A DNA stretch of 64,000 bases from Ziziphus jujuba (GCF_031755915.1 NC_083379.1:19664001-19728000), one strand, 5' to 3'. Counted from the stretch's first letter, positions 49,440-63,522 are shown. The notes: generated from the sequence alone by a model not told the origin. Made by a program: numbers and translations.

Positions 49440-49620
49440 AATGATTACGTGGTTCTACAACTAATACGTGTCGCCATGCAAGACGTAACTAAGTAGGGCC
49501 CACGACATTGAAAACCTAGTAGTCTTGTCGGGCCATCCACAGCCTCCCACGTCTGTGAAGTCTGACGTCTCATGTCTTCTCTCTCAAACGAATCAAGTCT
49601 CTGCATTCTTGACGTACGAG
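49440..49620. promoter_or_regulatory. Dense ACGT/RY motif cluster with no adjacent gene
   Basis: Six ACGT cores within 170 bp (49447, 49466, 49483, 49549, 49565, 49612) in contexts such as TTACGTGG, ATACGTGTCG, CCACGTCTG and TGACGTCTC, plus a CATGCA RY core at 49475-49480. This is the composition of ABA/seed-type plant promoters, but no coding gene follows on either strand within several kilobases. Confidence 0.45.
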
Positions 49621-49862
49621 TCTATCATATATTGTATTTTATTTCCTCTGCCTGTTATTATTATTATTTTTGCTAAGACTGCGTTAAATAGGATTTAATT
49701 AATTCATTAATGATATTACGAAATCATGAATCAACAAGTTTTCTGTGAACTCGATCGGATTAAGCTTTGAAAGAATTTTATGCATATATTTTATTTGAAT
49801 ACTTTCCCGGACATGCCATCTGTTCTGGAAGGCTTGGCGTTCAAGAAAGGAAAATAAAAAAA

Positions 49863-50050
49863 AATTAAAGAAGCTTATGGTATCTGAAATTAATTCATTA
49901 AGGAACAAATCAGTACCTATTAGAATGATTAAAGAAAAAAAAAAAAAGAGTAGTTCTGGAAGAATTTTGGTAATTCAAACAGCTTAGATGTTACAAGAAA
50001 AAAAAAATTAAAGAAGCTTATGGTATCTGAACTTAATTAACTAAAGAATT
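49863..50050. repeat. Interspersed direct duplication, 144 bp apart
   Basis: ATTAAAGAAGCTTATGGTAT with its flanks occurs at 49863-49906 and again at 50007-50050. Poly-A runs and a GTACCTATTAG word follow each copy. Confidence 0.75.
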
Positions 50051-50100
50051 AATTGTCGCTATTAGCATCATAAAAAAAAAAAAAAAAAAGTACCTATTAG

Positions 50101-53100
50101 TAAATTACGAAAATAAACCTCAATTGGGGGCAGGTGTAATCCAGCTTGCAGCATTCACTTTCTAAAGCTAGCTGCCCAATATATATGCGTACATATATAT
50201 ATATATATATATATATTATTTTTTAATAAATTTGGTCATTGATTATGAAGGGCAACATTAAATATAGCTATTGTGAAGGTCAATTCGCGAAGATATTGTT
50301 AATTGGCATTGGAAATCTTGTTTAAAAGTGTCTCATTCACTTTTTATCTAACAATTAAAAGGTATATGGTCAAATATTATTTTAATCATATATATGATTT
50401 TTTACCCAGCCTTGCCCCCAGCATTTTTTAATTTAATGTTTTGCCCTCACTTTAGTTTGCTTGTATGTCTTTTTCACCTCCTCATTAACTACACATAATT
50501 TGAATTTCGTAATTAAAAACACATCCAATCAAGCAATCAATCTCTAAGAAAGAGACTGAGATTTATTTTATTTTATTTAATCTATCAATAAAGAGATGAT
50601 TAAATGATAACACATGGATCTTTACTTTGATGAATTGATATTTTGAAGATATTAGAAATGTTCGTAGAGAGAAACCAATAACTCCTTTAAATCAATTAAC
50701 TCATAGCATGACAATTAGTATCACTCAAGACATGTAATTAATTAGAGTGTATGTTGGTGAAAGGGTGTTAAATATTAACGCTTGCAAAGACTCTATGATT
50801 AACATTAACATGACCATAATCTCAGGTTAATGTCTCCCTTCTTGGTGTCATGCATGGAGAAAACCCCATTACTTTAATTAATCAAAACTGGCCATAATTA
50901 TATGGGATTGGTAATATATTAATATGACTGAGAGTAAGCTGTCGCTTACATTGTATACCCAAAAGGGTAATTACCTGTCCAAAATCTAGGGTCTGCTTGC
51001 GCATGCAGCATCCAAAATAAGTTGCCTACGTGTTAGTGTTGACCAGGCAGAAAACACATAAATTTTGGTTGATAATCTATAAATGTAGTTAGTTTCTGTT
51101 TTGAGCTAGCTTAGCTGGTCGATAAGTTAAACAAACCCTGAATAATCGATGAGATTTCCTTCCTATCCTAACGTCTTAATATTTTTTAGCAGAATACGCA
51201 TATTTTAGATCTATTTTGAGATCCGAGATCCAAAATACGTGAGAAGGGGACTCCAATTGTCACTATTTTAAAAAGAAATCCCATGCACAAAATTTCCAAA
51301 TTTATAAAATTGTTTATAAAGTTTTTAATTTTATTATTATTATTATTAGGACGTAGACCATATTTCGTCCACCAAATTGGAACTATGATGTAGGGAAAAT
51401 AATATAATATGTTAGAATTGGACAGTAAGTAGAAACACCTGGCACTTTCCCAAAATTTCAAGAACTTTCCTGTAAATTATTGTATTTAATTCCGTTTGTG
51501 TCCAATTCAAGCATCGGTGGACACGTACACCCCTTTGGCCATGACGACGGGTTATGGTTGTCTCTTGGATATTGATTTTTTGATGAAAGTCTCTTGGATA
51601 GTGATGATAAGATGAACCTTCATTCACGAGATTAGAAGGTGTCAAAGTCTAATTGGTCGAAAACCGGAAAGGTCCTCTTGATTGTAAATTGTTTGACTTT
51701 TCAAGTTTAGGACCATTGCATTTTCAACACATGGATGGCTCTTGATGGTGGGCTTTTGAGTTTCTTTCGGGAGTCATCAAACTCCAGAAATTAAAGCAAT
51801 TAATCAGAGCATCTAAAAGTAAAATTTTCCCTTCAACTGAAAGTTTCCCACATGACCTTTGGCACATTTTGATAAATTGTTTAATATTTTTAATAACGAC
51901 ATAAGCGATACGCTTTTTTACGAGATTCACTTTTTTACATATGAAGATTCGAAAATATTTCCTTCCTATAAAATGAAATGGAATGAAGTTCGACACAAAT
52001 AAAATTTAAGTTTGTACAGTTTTTAGAATAAATAATTATATTTACAAACTTCATAAAATAAATATTAGAAACTAAATTAAAGTTCGAATCCCCAACCCAA
52101 TAAAAACTAAAAGCATAAAAACTAAAAAAATAAAAATAAAAACTTCGACTTACAGAACATAAATTGGATTTGCCAAATTGGCAGTGCAAAGACGAGGTTT
52201 ATTATACATGTAAAAGTGTATTCGCTAAACTAAACTCAAAAAGTAGTTGACCAAGTTTTGAACCAACATCTTTTTAGTTGCACCTGGAGAAAATTTATTC
52301 GAATATTACCCATAAAAACTAAGCCAAATGGGTTTGACCTCCCATATGCAAATACTCAAAGCTCTATATTTTAACATGAATAATACACATACAAAGTTCC
52401 CTAAACCATAGGGAGGAAAAAAAAATGCTTAAAGAACTTTAATAGACTGAATACAATGCCATATACATTTGGCAATTTCCAGAAGAGCTTATTTCATTAT
52501 CCATGTATAGGATATGACCTCCCTATTTTTTTTTTTTTTTTGGGTAAATCACGACCTCCCTATTACTTGGCAAACCATCAGACATCAAAAGTTAATAATA
52601 ATAATAATGATAATGATAATAATAATAAGAGCAAAGTCGAACTACTGAAGAGGTTAAAAAAAATAGCAAAAGTCAAAACCTCTTAGAGAGGTAACGAAAT
52701 TGTGCTTGTATTCTGGCCATCAACTACGACTATAACACCTCCTGCCAACTGTACTATACGATTCATTCCGTACAGTTTGTTCAGCTGAACAAGTCAAAAA
52801 ACAAAGATCTCACAAGATCTGTCTCATTACTCTAATGCTTTTCGTAGCCAAACAGTAAGATCCAACCAGAATCACAGTATGAACTCTAATTGTTGATCCC
52901 ACACGCATTCAATGTAGTAACATAGATCCCCGGAAACATATCGAAACAGAGCTGTTTTTCTTGCTAATTTAGGGCAAATGTTCAGCTTTGATGAAGATGC
53001 AAACTTGGGAAAATCTTTCTTCAACTAAGCTAGATAATTTGAATGGAGAAAACCTAATGTAAATGAAATCTTTTAAGTCAAATAATTCGCTTAGAGTTCA

Positions 53101-54122
53101 TCAACCATTCTTTCAATACAAGTGGAATAAAGTAAGACAAACATTGATAAAAACATTACTCACATCACATTATAGCATTTCCATCACCAATTTCGATATG
53201 AAAATCTCGAGAACTAGTTATTAGTCTTCATGACAAGCATCAATGCTCCTGTTAAGTACAATACCATAACGACAACACATAAAAGGAAGAGTTGTTGCAA
53301 ACATGTAAAAAATTTCTTTACTTTGACTGACATTTGTATTCCTGAAAGAGAGCGAAAGGGGAGGGGGAGTGTGGCTAGCAGGTATCCGATAGCCAAACTG
53401 TTTTCATCAACAAAAGTTAAATAGTATCATATAATTGTAGCAGATATGGTAATTAAGTTAATCAAGGTACCAAATGCCTCGTGATTCACGACTAATCCTC
53501 TAATGACCCCTGTGATATGCAGCAACAATACTGCTTGTTGCTTTCAATTTGATATGTTAATTGAAACATCATTAATGGATTTTTTTTTTTTTTTTACCTC
53601 TGTAGCAAAGGACATAAGCTTTGGGAATAATACAGATTCTAGATAAGCTATTTGTCATACTGAATTAAGGACATTAAAAATCCCTAGATACTTACAATAA
53701 GCCATTGAAACGTTGCACCATCCATTTGACAAAATTTCTGTCATGCATGTCAGTTAAACATATGAATATTCAGCTGAACAAGCATATTAGCAATAGGCTA
53801 AAAGAAAGAAAACGAAACCACAGTAAAGAAGACTATTACGGATCTACAACATTTGTTCCGAAGCAAATATTCCAAGCAACTCCAAATCTATTCAAAATGA
53901 TTCCTTTTTTACCCAGCTGAATGCACTGTTGGGTTGCAGTAGCTGGAAAAAGAATTGTGTAAGGTCATATTAGCTGACTACAGTGACCAAGTATAAGATC
54001 AAATAATGTTGTGTGAATTCCATGTGAACTCAAAAAAATCCAATTTCAAGAATTGCACTCATCTCTTTTTATCCTCAAGGAAAAAGGGTACCTAGATAAA
54101 ACAAAATTCTGTGATCAAATGG
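50101..54122. other. Intergenic, including the likely 3' side of the HAL2-like gene
   Basis: No supported coding gene. 52690-54122 is less A/T-biased and resembles transcribed UTR or intron sequence. It could include 3' UTR of the phosphatase gene, whose stop is at 54123. Short (AAT)n repeats occur at 51333-51347 and 52594-52628. Confidence 0.4.
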
Positions 54123-57100
54123 TCAAACACGATAAATGATCTCTATAATCTGATTGTGTAAGGTGCCATTAGTCACAAGAACACCACCCAAAGGGAATAT
54201 AATCCTCCGTTCAGTTTGATCTGCTGTGAGATCAATTTGATACCCCTCCCAGTCACTCACCTGCTTGCGTGGGACAAATCCTTAGATGAGAAAGTTTATG
54301 ATAGAAAACACATAGTCATTTCGAATTTGTAAAAGCATCACCGGCACAACTCTAGAAGTATTAAAATTTTTATGTATGACATTTACAAATTACATTAATT
54401 TGGATTATCAATTTCAACTCTACCAATACTGTAGTTTTTAATTTTATATGTTATTACTTTCCTGCAAGAATTGTGATTCTTGGATGAGGTAAGACAAATG
54501 TATGCAAAAAAGAATATCAGTTTCAACATGCTGTTAACACTAAATGAGCATCAGGTTATAGGAAACCAATAATTGTAGAGGCAGTAGCTTCAACAATATC
54601 CAAATTCGTAAAATTTTCTTCAGTTTGCAGTCTACAAAAGCTTCAAAGTACATCTATTTCTTACTTGGAGCTCCCTGTCATACATCTATTTCTTAGTTGG
54701 AGCTCACTGTCTTTTCTTTCAGGCATGATTATGATCCTTATTTTGCAAACAAATGATAATATGCAAATATCACCAAATAGGCAAAGTTGAGGAGGATTTG
54801 TAAAATCATAAAACTGCACAGTTGTAAGAACTACCATAAAACCCTTTACCAATATTTTGAATCGTTCATAACATACTGACATTCATACTTAGATCTTGAA
54901 GATCTCTTATTAATCCCAAATAATATCTCAAATATTTTTAGCAACCTAGCTTCCTAATATTGTGAAACACACTTTCTAGATGACAGAAGCAGTAACAAAG
55001 CCAAATGCTTATTATGTTTGTCTTGTTCGTGTAACATTTTGGTTTTTCATTTGAATTTTGAGTAGCTCAACTTATTCAAAGATTTTAAGTATTTTCAATC
55101 ATCCAACTTAGAAAATTCACGTTAAATCATGAATATTAGAAAACTTCAACAGATAAAAAATGATAAATAAGCCAATACATGGAAAGCAATAAATGGGAAT
55201 TACCTGTCCTCCTGCTTCATGCACACATATAATGCCAGCAGCATGATCCCAAGCCTACATTATAATAAGCTGAAGAATTAAGTCATACTGCTGCAACTTT
55301 TGATTCCACGATTGTCTAGGACAAAATCAACGTGTTACCTTAATAGTTTTTTCATCTCTTGTGCGGAGAATGAAAACTGAAGCCCTACCTGAAGCCACCA
55401 TTAAATACTTGCATAAGCTGCACGCATAAAGATTAACGTATAACATGTAAGCATTACAACAATCCAAAAGTGAAAAATAAACACATACTCTAAAGCTTGG
55501 CAACAATATAGCTATAGTAACATAAAATAATATATCATGCAGAAAATATTTTGCATGGCCATGTGAGATGAGAAAAGTAAAAAACATCTTCATAATAAAA
55601 GAAATTTGGAAACAGAAACTATTTCAATAACTGAAAAGAAGGCTTTCCAAGGAATTCTACAGAAACCTCCTATTATGAAAACAGTGAGTATTTTGCATGG
55701 CTATGTGAGATGCCTTCTTTCTGTCCAGGCAGGATTCCAAATATGAAAAAGTAAAGTACATGTCCATCGTCTACTATTTTTACTCTTTTACCTCATGATA
55801 CCCCCACGTCTGGAGCTTGGATGTTGATAAGTATATGCCTAACTGACACTCCAAATATACGGAAGACTTTAGAAAACAAACAAATCCAAAACTTCAACTT
55901 AAACATATACCCAAAACTCACATCAGAGTCTAATCAACATGGTGTAGCCCAGGTATTTCATGATCTAGCAAATGCACATGGCTTATGCATTGTCTAGACA
56001 CCTTAACAATTACACAGGTAACACATTCTAAGTGAAGCTCAAGTCCTTGATGTATTACGATCAGTATTTTTCCACACAGTAGGTGCTCCAGAGGCCAGAC
56101 AAGGACTTCAAAGTCCATGAGGAATTAAGATCAGTATTCTTCCTTACAATAGCTGCTCCAAAGGCCAGCCAAGGACTCCACAGATTCAAATTATTGTACT
56201 CTTTAAAGTATTCTTAGATTCTTGTATAAATCTATTTATTACTTTGAAAAAGGGAACAAAAGATAACCTCCATAGTGATACTTACATATTTCATAGGTCG
56301 ACAAATCTAATCGTGGATAGGAAAGGGTGGCAGAGGAAGAAATTCAAGTTATAATAAGATTGTTTTTATTATTGTTACAGCAACAAGAGCACAAAACACA
56401 TAAATGCCAAAACCAATCCCTAAATAAGAATGCAAGGGAGGTCTAGCAAATGAGACCTATGTTAAGTTACCATCAATTTTAAAAGGTTAGGTTGTCCGAT
56501 AGACCCACCTATGTATATCGAGCCAACAAAACACAGAGTTGACAACCTACCAGACTGCAAAAAGGAGAACACCCAAGTTCAAAACAAGCTTAGGAAAGCA
56601 TGTATTACTCCCTTCTTTTGAAAGAAATGACCATTACAGAGTATAAAATGTAACTTGCAACAGATCACAAAGTTGCAGCATGACAAAAGATAAGCCATAA
56701 ATGTACACTGGTAATACCATCACACAAAATGGTCATGACTAAATAGGATAATAATTAGCCCAAGAAGTCCCATAATGCCATAAAAGCAGGCCAGCAAATT
56801 ATGGTTGACACTGGTATGCAATGCAGTCCATGATTTCTCCTAGATCTATTGAATTGGTGAACAGACAGAACAAATCCAACATTAAGTAACCATCCCAAAA
56901 CTTATTGCAACAAGCATATTAACAGGAAAATATATTCTATTTGAAATTAGAGTGCACCTCCCACAACATTGTGGCAAAAGAAGAATTTGATTGTCCCCAA
57001 TACTATTGGCATCAGTTGTTGCATTAAATAGGGCTGAGATTGGCAAAGAATCCCATGTTTGGCTCTCTGGAATACAAAAGCGTGCCTCATGTACTAAGGA

Positions 57101-59980
57101 ATAGTGGTCGACACAGCATCTCGTCCAACTATGAGGCACATTGATTGTGTCTTGCCGCTCAAATATTAAACGTCTTGCCCATGTGCCACAGCCAAGGTGA
57201 GCAACCATAACAATCCCTGATTCAGATAGAATGTTCTTATATCCCTGGACCTCAGAGATGGATTTATTCCTCAAATCTTCCTTCCAGTTGGGGCAGCCCA
57301 TAACAGCTAAAACAATCTCTCCATCAACTACAAGAGCCAAACCTACCTACAGTGCAGATTCAGGGCATACCTTCAAAAATAGAAGAAAAGCAGGAAGCAA
57401 GAATAAAAAATTGAGACATAAAACTATCTCCTTCAAGCAAGAAACTAGCTTTATTACTTTGGACCTTTTATGCAACAGCATACAAATAAAAATGTCTTAA
57501 TATGTTTTGCTTAAAACAAGCAGCCCCACATTTTCCAGTTTCCTTTGTTCCCAAATCAGATAAATATTTAATAACCATAATCATCACAGAACACAATTTG
57601 TTTTATGGATTGCATATTAAGGAATTTTCTTAAATTAGAGCTGTCCATTATATAGGACCTCCCCACAGGCTAGACTATTTCCAGTTATAAGTAAGCAGCA
57701 CATAAGTTCCAGCTATGAGGACTGAGGACTCGCACATGTCTAGCTAGATGGAAAGCTTTAGATTCTTGCAGCTGTAGTGTATATAGGTCTTGTTCCCTGT
57801 CCTTTGCTTTAAACATTCTCATTTCAAGTTGCCCCTTCTAAAAAATCAAAAGCAGTACTATTTTCTCACTTCTATTAGAATTTCAAAATCAAATCCATTT
57901 TGGGCCAACTTTAAATGCTTGATACTTGATTCCTGGATATTGCACACGAGGAATACTATTACCACCACAAAAATAACGAAGTCTTACTTATTCTAACTGT
58001 TTAACTATTCAAATTATAATAGAGAATCTAACTTATTTTGTTCGTAGAAGAAAAACATAAATAGAGATAGAAATCTCATAAATCATGATACATGAATGAT
58101 ATGCCATATCTAACTTCTTATCAATTCAACAATTTATCTTTCCTTTCCCAAATAGAATATTGTAAGGCAAGCCTCACAAAGTTTAACGATTGCATGTCAT
58201 GCCCGGTCTTTAATAGCATGATTACTTTTTATATCAAGCAATTGAACCATGCAGCAAACCAAACAGGATTCAACCAAAATTATTCTTCATTCTATCAATG
58301 AGTGGAATTATAACTCCAACAAAATTATTTAATCTTACTTTTTAGTAGAGAGAAGTCAAGAATATATTCTAGCAATATCACCATTTATGCCGAACCTTCA
58401 GTACTTTAATCTAACAAAGGCATTGTTTAAGATGGATTAAACATGGGCAAAGTTAAGCAACCTCAAATTCATTTGTACTCTAGAGGTAATTCATTTACAA
58501 AAAGTTAAGAAATATTCAGTAGATATGCAGCAATTTAAGCATCTAAATTAGCAGTACCACATATAAGGCCTCAGTTCCTTTTAGAAACCCTCGTGTGCCA
58601 TCAATTGGATCTAGTACCTGCATAAGACCTTGTGGGCTCAGCTTAGATTGTCAAAATTACAGGTCTAATCATAAAGTCATTGGAAAATTTTTATTTATAA
58701 AGAAATAATGTTATACTACAACAATATTTATAAAGGTAAAATAAAAGGAAGAGAGGAAATTCCCAATTCATCTAAGCAGAGAGCAATCTTAATTCATTCA
58801 GTCGTAATCACGGTGGTCCATTTACTCAGTCTAGAGACAATCATCCAAAGTTATAAAAACTATACCAAAAAAAAAAAAATATATATATATATATATATAC
58901 AATGGAGGTTAACTATTAACCTTCTCTTTTCCTCAAACTTAGTTTAAAGGGTTACTTAGACCCACCCAATATGTGGCTGGCTTAGTACAAAACACAAAAG
59001 CATCCTTTCCACCTCTATCAATTGCTTCCAATACATCAGCTTCTGTCCTTGACTTATCTATAGAGCTCAAGCAACCAGTTACTGCATTTACAACAGGTTC
59101 TACTAGGTTATTTGAACGTACGAAAGCAGAGTCTTCTTCGGCGACCAAAGGAATTGAGGGGAACAGTTTACCCAGTTCTGTAACCACAAGCACAAGAGCA
59201 ATATGGGTAAAAGTTTGATTCCTAATACATTTATAAGCATTATGTTAGCAAAGCGCAATGAAATTATACAAGGACTTCTTATGTAATTATCTAACTTTTA
59301 TATCCAACAAATAAAACCAATGCAGGTGGCTAATCTCATCCAGAGAAAACAAACCTATTAACCAAGAAAATAAATTCACTAAAGAAAGGCTAATAAATTT
59401 GAAACGGAGGGATTAATTACCCAAACTGACCAGAGCCTGCACACCAAAATCCGCAACCGTGACTGGCGTCTGGTCGTTCTTCTCGACAATCCGTCCATCA
59501 CTTTTTGCAGACAAGGATGATTTTACCTGAAATAAAAAGTTTCAGATACTAGTAATGCGCATGGATACATGTATCATTGCCAAATATTCAGTTTCTAAGA
59601 TTTTCTCGGCAAACAAACAGAGAAAAAGAAACTGAAAGAGAAGGACAGAAGAGATTACGTCAAGACAAAGACGACAAGCTCTCTCCACCACATCCACAGC
59701 AGCCTGGAGCTCTCGAAAATACTTGGCTTTATGGTTGGGAAATGGCAGAGCAGTGGACCTGCAACAGAATCGAGCGTCACGAAAACCGGGAATTGGAATC
59801 CCCAAAACGCAGGGAGGAGATTCGGTGGGAGCGAAGGGATCGGGAAGAAGAGAGAAACCTCACGGCAAAAGTTCGTCTACGGAGAGGCGCAGGGGAACGG
59901 TAGTAGAGGTTAGCGAATCGAACCGTTGAGCAATTGGAAGACGAGAGAAACAGATCCATGGCGGGAATTGACAGGTCCAT
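54123..59980 (-). CDS. AHL: PAP-specific phosphatase, HAL2-like (inositol monophosphatase superfamily)
   Basis: Removes the 3'-phosphate from 3'-phosphoadenosine 5'-phosphate, a by-product of sulfation and a stress signal. Nine exons: 59859-59980, 59659-59758, 59421-59526, 58966-59177, 58558-58617, 56958-57346, 55339-55417, 55204-55254, 54123-54260. All have GT-AG sites and together make 1257 bp in frame (418 aa). Metal and catalytic motifs are VAEEDS (121-126), DPIDGT (183-188) and AWDHAAG (357-363). Residues 1-45 are Ser/Arg/Leu-rich with few acids, like a plastid or mitochondrial transit peptide. Best match from memory is Arabidopsis AHL, because of LPFPNHKAKYFREL and VVERACRLC. Intron 1 (about 100 bp) is inferred to restore frame, and exon 1 is the least certain. 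Intron 6 is 1.5 kb. Confidence 0.9.
56041..56180. repeat. 70-bp tandem duplication inside intron 6
   Basis: Two imperfect copies start AAGTCC at 56041 and 56111. Each contains GATCAGTATT, GCTCCA and GGCCAG followed by CAAGGACT. It lies in the large intron of the HAL2-like gene. Confidence 0.7.
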
Positions 59981-60277
59981 GAAAAGGAGCGTGGAGTGGA
60001 CGGCGGAGATTGTAGGAGGAGCTTGGATGGGAGTGGGTACAGTGAGAGAGTAGGATTTGGTGGGTGGAAAAATGGGAACTCACCCCAACGGTCCTCTGCT
60101 GCGGACCGGTTAGCGAAGCTCTCTTATGGGATACATGGGTCGGGTGAGGATACTCATTCGAGCTTTGCCCATGGAGAGCCATTGAATGCCACGTCGGACG
60201 GGTTCATTTTAGTATTTTATAAAAAAGAAAAAAAAGAAATTGCAAAAGAGGATAATTGCAATTTAGAATCGTCTAAG
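59981..60277 (-). promoter_or_regulatory. Upstream region of the HAL2-like gene
   Basis: G/C-richer than average and with no clear TATA box, suggesting a housekeeping-type promoter. It contains a CCGACGTGGCA ACGT site near 60191. Two short plus-strand frames here are shadows of this region. Confidence 0.4.
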
Positions 60278-60780
60278 TGTGATTAAAATGCATTTTTGAC
60301 CTTTAAATTTATTTGTAATTTAAAAAAGTATTATTTATTATTGTTGATGAATGATATATAATATTTATATATATTATTTAGTAATTTAAATTACAACTAT
60401 AAAAAATTAATTTTTAAAATTTTAATGTAAAATATAATAAAATTAAATATTTTAATAAAAATTTATTATTTGAAATGATAATCATCATTAATAGTGAATA
60501 TAATTTAAACCATAGAGCTTCAGTTATATTTCGGTACAATTAAAATTTTTCACTAAAAACGATAATGAGAAACTTATTAAATTAAAGAGCAGTAAAAAAT
60601 AAAAATATAAAAAATGGAAAACCTAAGTTGTAATAATTTAAAATTAAATAGTTTGATATGAACGAGGGAAACATTCATTAACCACATCAATCAAAACGGA
60701 CCAGAATGCAATAAATTAAAATTTAAAAGTTTTAAATTGCAACATTTAAAATTAAAAGCCTAAAATGCATCTCACCCAAA
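60278..60780. mobile_element. Long-inverted-repeat MITE
   Basis: Left end GATTAAAATGCATTTTTGAC with CTTTAAATTTA; right end, reversed, GAGATGCATTTTAGGC with TTTTAATTTTAAAT. Inverted similarity covers about 50 bp or more. Non-coding interior. It resembles the element at 34736-35277 in layout and word content. No clear target duplication. Confidence 0.5.
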
Positions 60781-63300
60781 TAAAAGAATAGCCCAAATGA
60801 AAGAATATTAAATTACAATAAACGAAAAAAGAAATATAATATATACGTTGTTAATATCTCATCAGAACAGCAAAATGGATTTTTTACCAGGATTTTTTTT
60901 TATTAAGTTTAGATGTCATCAATGTTTAAATTTAAATATTTATTGATAATATAAATAAATTAGATGATATACTAAAATTTTAAAAAAGGCAAAATGAACA
61001 TTTTTTAAATTCATTCGAATTTTAAAAATTATTTTACGATTTAACCTTTAAAATAATTTAAAAATTAAAAAATAAATAAATATTTTTTAAACTCATACGA
61101 ATTTCAAAAATAATTTTACAATTTAATCTTCAAAATAATTTAAAAGTTGAAAAATAAAATTTTAATGGAAAAATTATCTAGACATTGTGATAACAAAATT
61201 ATCCGTACATATATTATGATTTTGCTTATTTGAATGGTGGGTTTTTTGTTTTTTGTTTTTTAGTGAATAAAGAAGGTTGGAAATATAGAGTTTGATGTAG
61301 AGTGTGTTACTTGAGTAAAAACTGAGAAGAAATTCAAATTTATTATTTTTGTAGAAATTTAAATTTTTAATTGTGTAGTGGTATAACTTATTTAAAATTT
61401 TCAAATTAAAAACGTCAATAGAATCCAGTTATATAAAAAGTCATATCACTTCCAATAAGAAAAAGGAAAAAGAAAGTGATATCACCAATAATTATTCATT
61501 GCCCAAAACAATTATCATTTTTTTTTTCAAGGATGTAGCCAAGATTTGACTTTACGGGTGATTAGATTAAAATTAAATAAATAAATAAATAAAAAGAAAA
61601 AGAGATGAACTAGATGTAAATGTAAAGTAAAAATATATCTAGTTAGAGGGAGATATAAAAAAATCTTACCTATCAATTATATTTCTATGATATATTAATT
61701 TTAAAAAATAAAAGGCATAAAAGAAAAAAAAAAAAAAAGCTAATACAAACAAAGTATAACCAAAAAAAATATCAAATGCTAACACTCAAATCAACTTTGA
61801 ATTTTATATTTATTATAGTAATAAAATAATAACTAAATCATCCATATTAGCAAAAAACATCTTCTAAATCATCATTTAACCTTAAATTCAGCACCAAAAT
61901 AGTAAATGCAATTAATAATTAATAATTTTAATATGAAATTATTTTAATTTTAAAAGAATAGATAAAAGTACATAATCTTCACTCTCCACATTTTCATTTT
62001 TATTTTCCTCCAAATAAGCCACTTCAAACTTTTATTTTCCTCTCAAACTTTATTTAGAAAATAAAAATATTACCCAGTAAATTACAAAATATTTATTAAT
62101 TGAATGTACCTCTTTTCTTTCCTTTTATATTTCTCACTCTTCATTTTATTGTTTTGTTTCCTCTCCTTTTCTATTTTTAATTAGTCCACCCCAGCCTCTT
62201 TATAGCTCCGTCTCTAGGTGCAAACTAATCATAAATTTATGATTCTATATCATAAATATTTGAAATATAATGAGATTAATTTGTAATATTAAATATATGT
62301 GAAAAATATTAATGGTACGACTGGAATAGGAGCAGCTATTCTGTAAATAAATAATGAAAATGATTAATACATATATGTATATATTTATGTATATTTATAA
62401 AGTCCATTGTTTTCAAGATTGTGATTGAGATGAATTGATTTTGAATTGTAAAAAGAAAAAAAAATGTAAAAAATTAAGTTGTAGGAAAGAAGAGACTGAA
62501 TTTGTTAATAAATTTGAGATTGAGAGGGAACAAGAATATAATGGACCTACGAGACAATATGCGATGGAGGTGGTAGATGAAAAAAAAAGGTATGCATTTC
62601 TTTCTTTTTTTTTTTTTTTTTTTTTTTTTTGGGGGCTTGGAAAAAAGGTGTGCATTTCATTTTGTACTTAATCTAGCATCCAATAAATGGTACACATGGC
62701 TACACTAGATTAGCCATGTGGAATACGTGAGAATCTACCTCAAATAATTCAGTGTATATTGAAAAGTTTCTTAATTTTCAAATGGTTCGAAAGAATGAAA
62801 AAATTGAAAATTATCAAAGAAGTTCTAAAAAGATATAATTAAAGATTGAATGGCATTGCAAAAGGAGAAAAGTTTTGCTAAAAAAGCAAAGAAATGGACA
62901 CCTCTGAATCTCGAAGCTTTATATTTGATAATTACTGAAAAGATAATCACTCATTTTTATATAATAAAAAAGAGATAATTACTCACTTGGAGAAGAATAT
63001 ATGAAAAAGATGGGAATCTGCGATACCTACTCGGCTACTAGTTGTAATTATTAATACCATGGGAAAAAAAAAAAAAAAAGTTTCCTTTGCTTTTCCGTAA
63101 CTTCACCAAAAAATTTAAATAATTAAACCGTAAGAGGATAAGAGTAAAACAAACAAATATGTCAAATTGAGCTTTCTTTTTTTCAAAAAAAATAAAAAAA
63201 TCTGCATTTTCGATGAGGTTCCATTGAAAAAATATCTCACTCCTACGTGTATGAGAATTATCCAGAAGCAAAACATATTAAAAAAATAAAAAATTCCTAA
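60781..63300. other. Intergenic, no gene seen
   Basis: Very A/T-rich, with long A and T runs (for example a 24-T run ending in GGGGG near 62607-62634). No coding pattern I can support. Confidence 0.5.
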
Positions 63301-63340
63301 CGAATGTCTCTATCCGGATCTAAACCATCTACGATTGGAA

Positions 63341-63346
63341 CACGTG
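63341..63346 (+). promoter_or_regulatory. G-box (CACGTG) upstream of the DUF3774 gene
   Basis: AACACGTGTCC about 175 bp upstream of the TATA box. It is a perfect G-box/ABRE, a common site for bZIP and bHLH factors. Confidence 0.5.
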
Positions 63347-63516
63347 TCCACCACCACCCACAGGATGAGCCTCCTCTGCCCCCTGTTTTCATTTCATTTT
63401 CATCATCTAAACAAAGTCCGTTATAAAATAATATTTTATCCATGGACTCGTAGCCGATCGTTTCCCACTTATCCGCTTGTAAAAAGCCCCAGGTTTTCAG
63501 CAATCTTGGGCTGCTT

Positions 63517-63522
63517 TATATA
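63517..63522 (+). promoter_or_regulatory. TATA box of the DUF3774 gene
   Basis: CTTTATATAGAC, with TATATA 135 bp before the start codon. A second A/T run at 63526-63533 is less well formed. Confidence 0.55.

Noticed and set aside
56882..57340. A 152-codon frame read as one complete protein
   Set aside because: It is exon 6 of the HAL2-like gene read through its donor site. The residues after CCGR are intronic.
59542..59903. Several frames of 60-108 codons opposite the HAL2-like first exons
   Set aside because: Antisense or out-of-frame shadows of exons 1-2.
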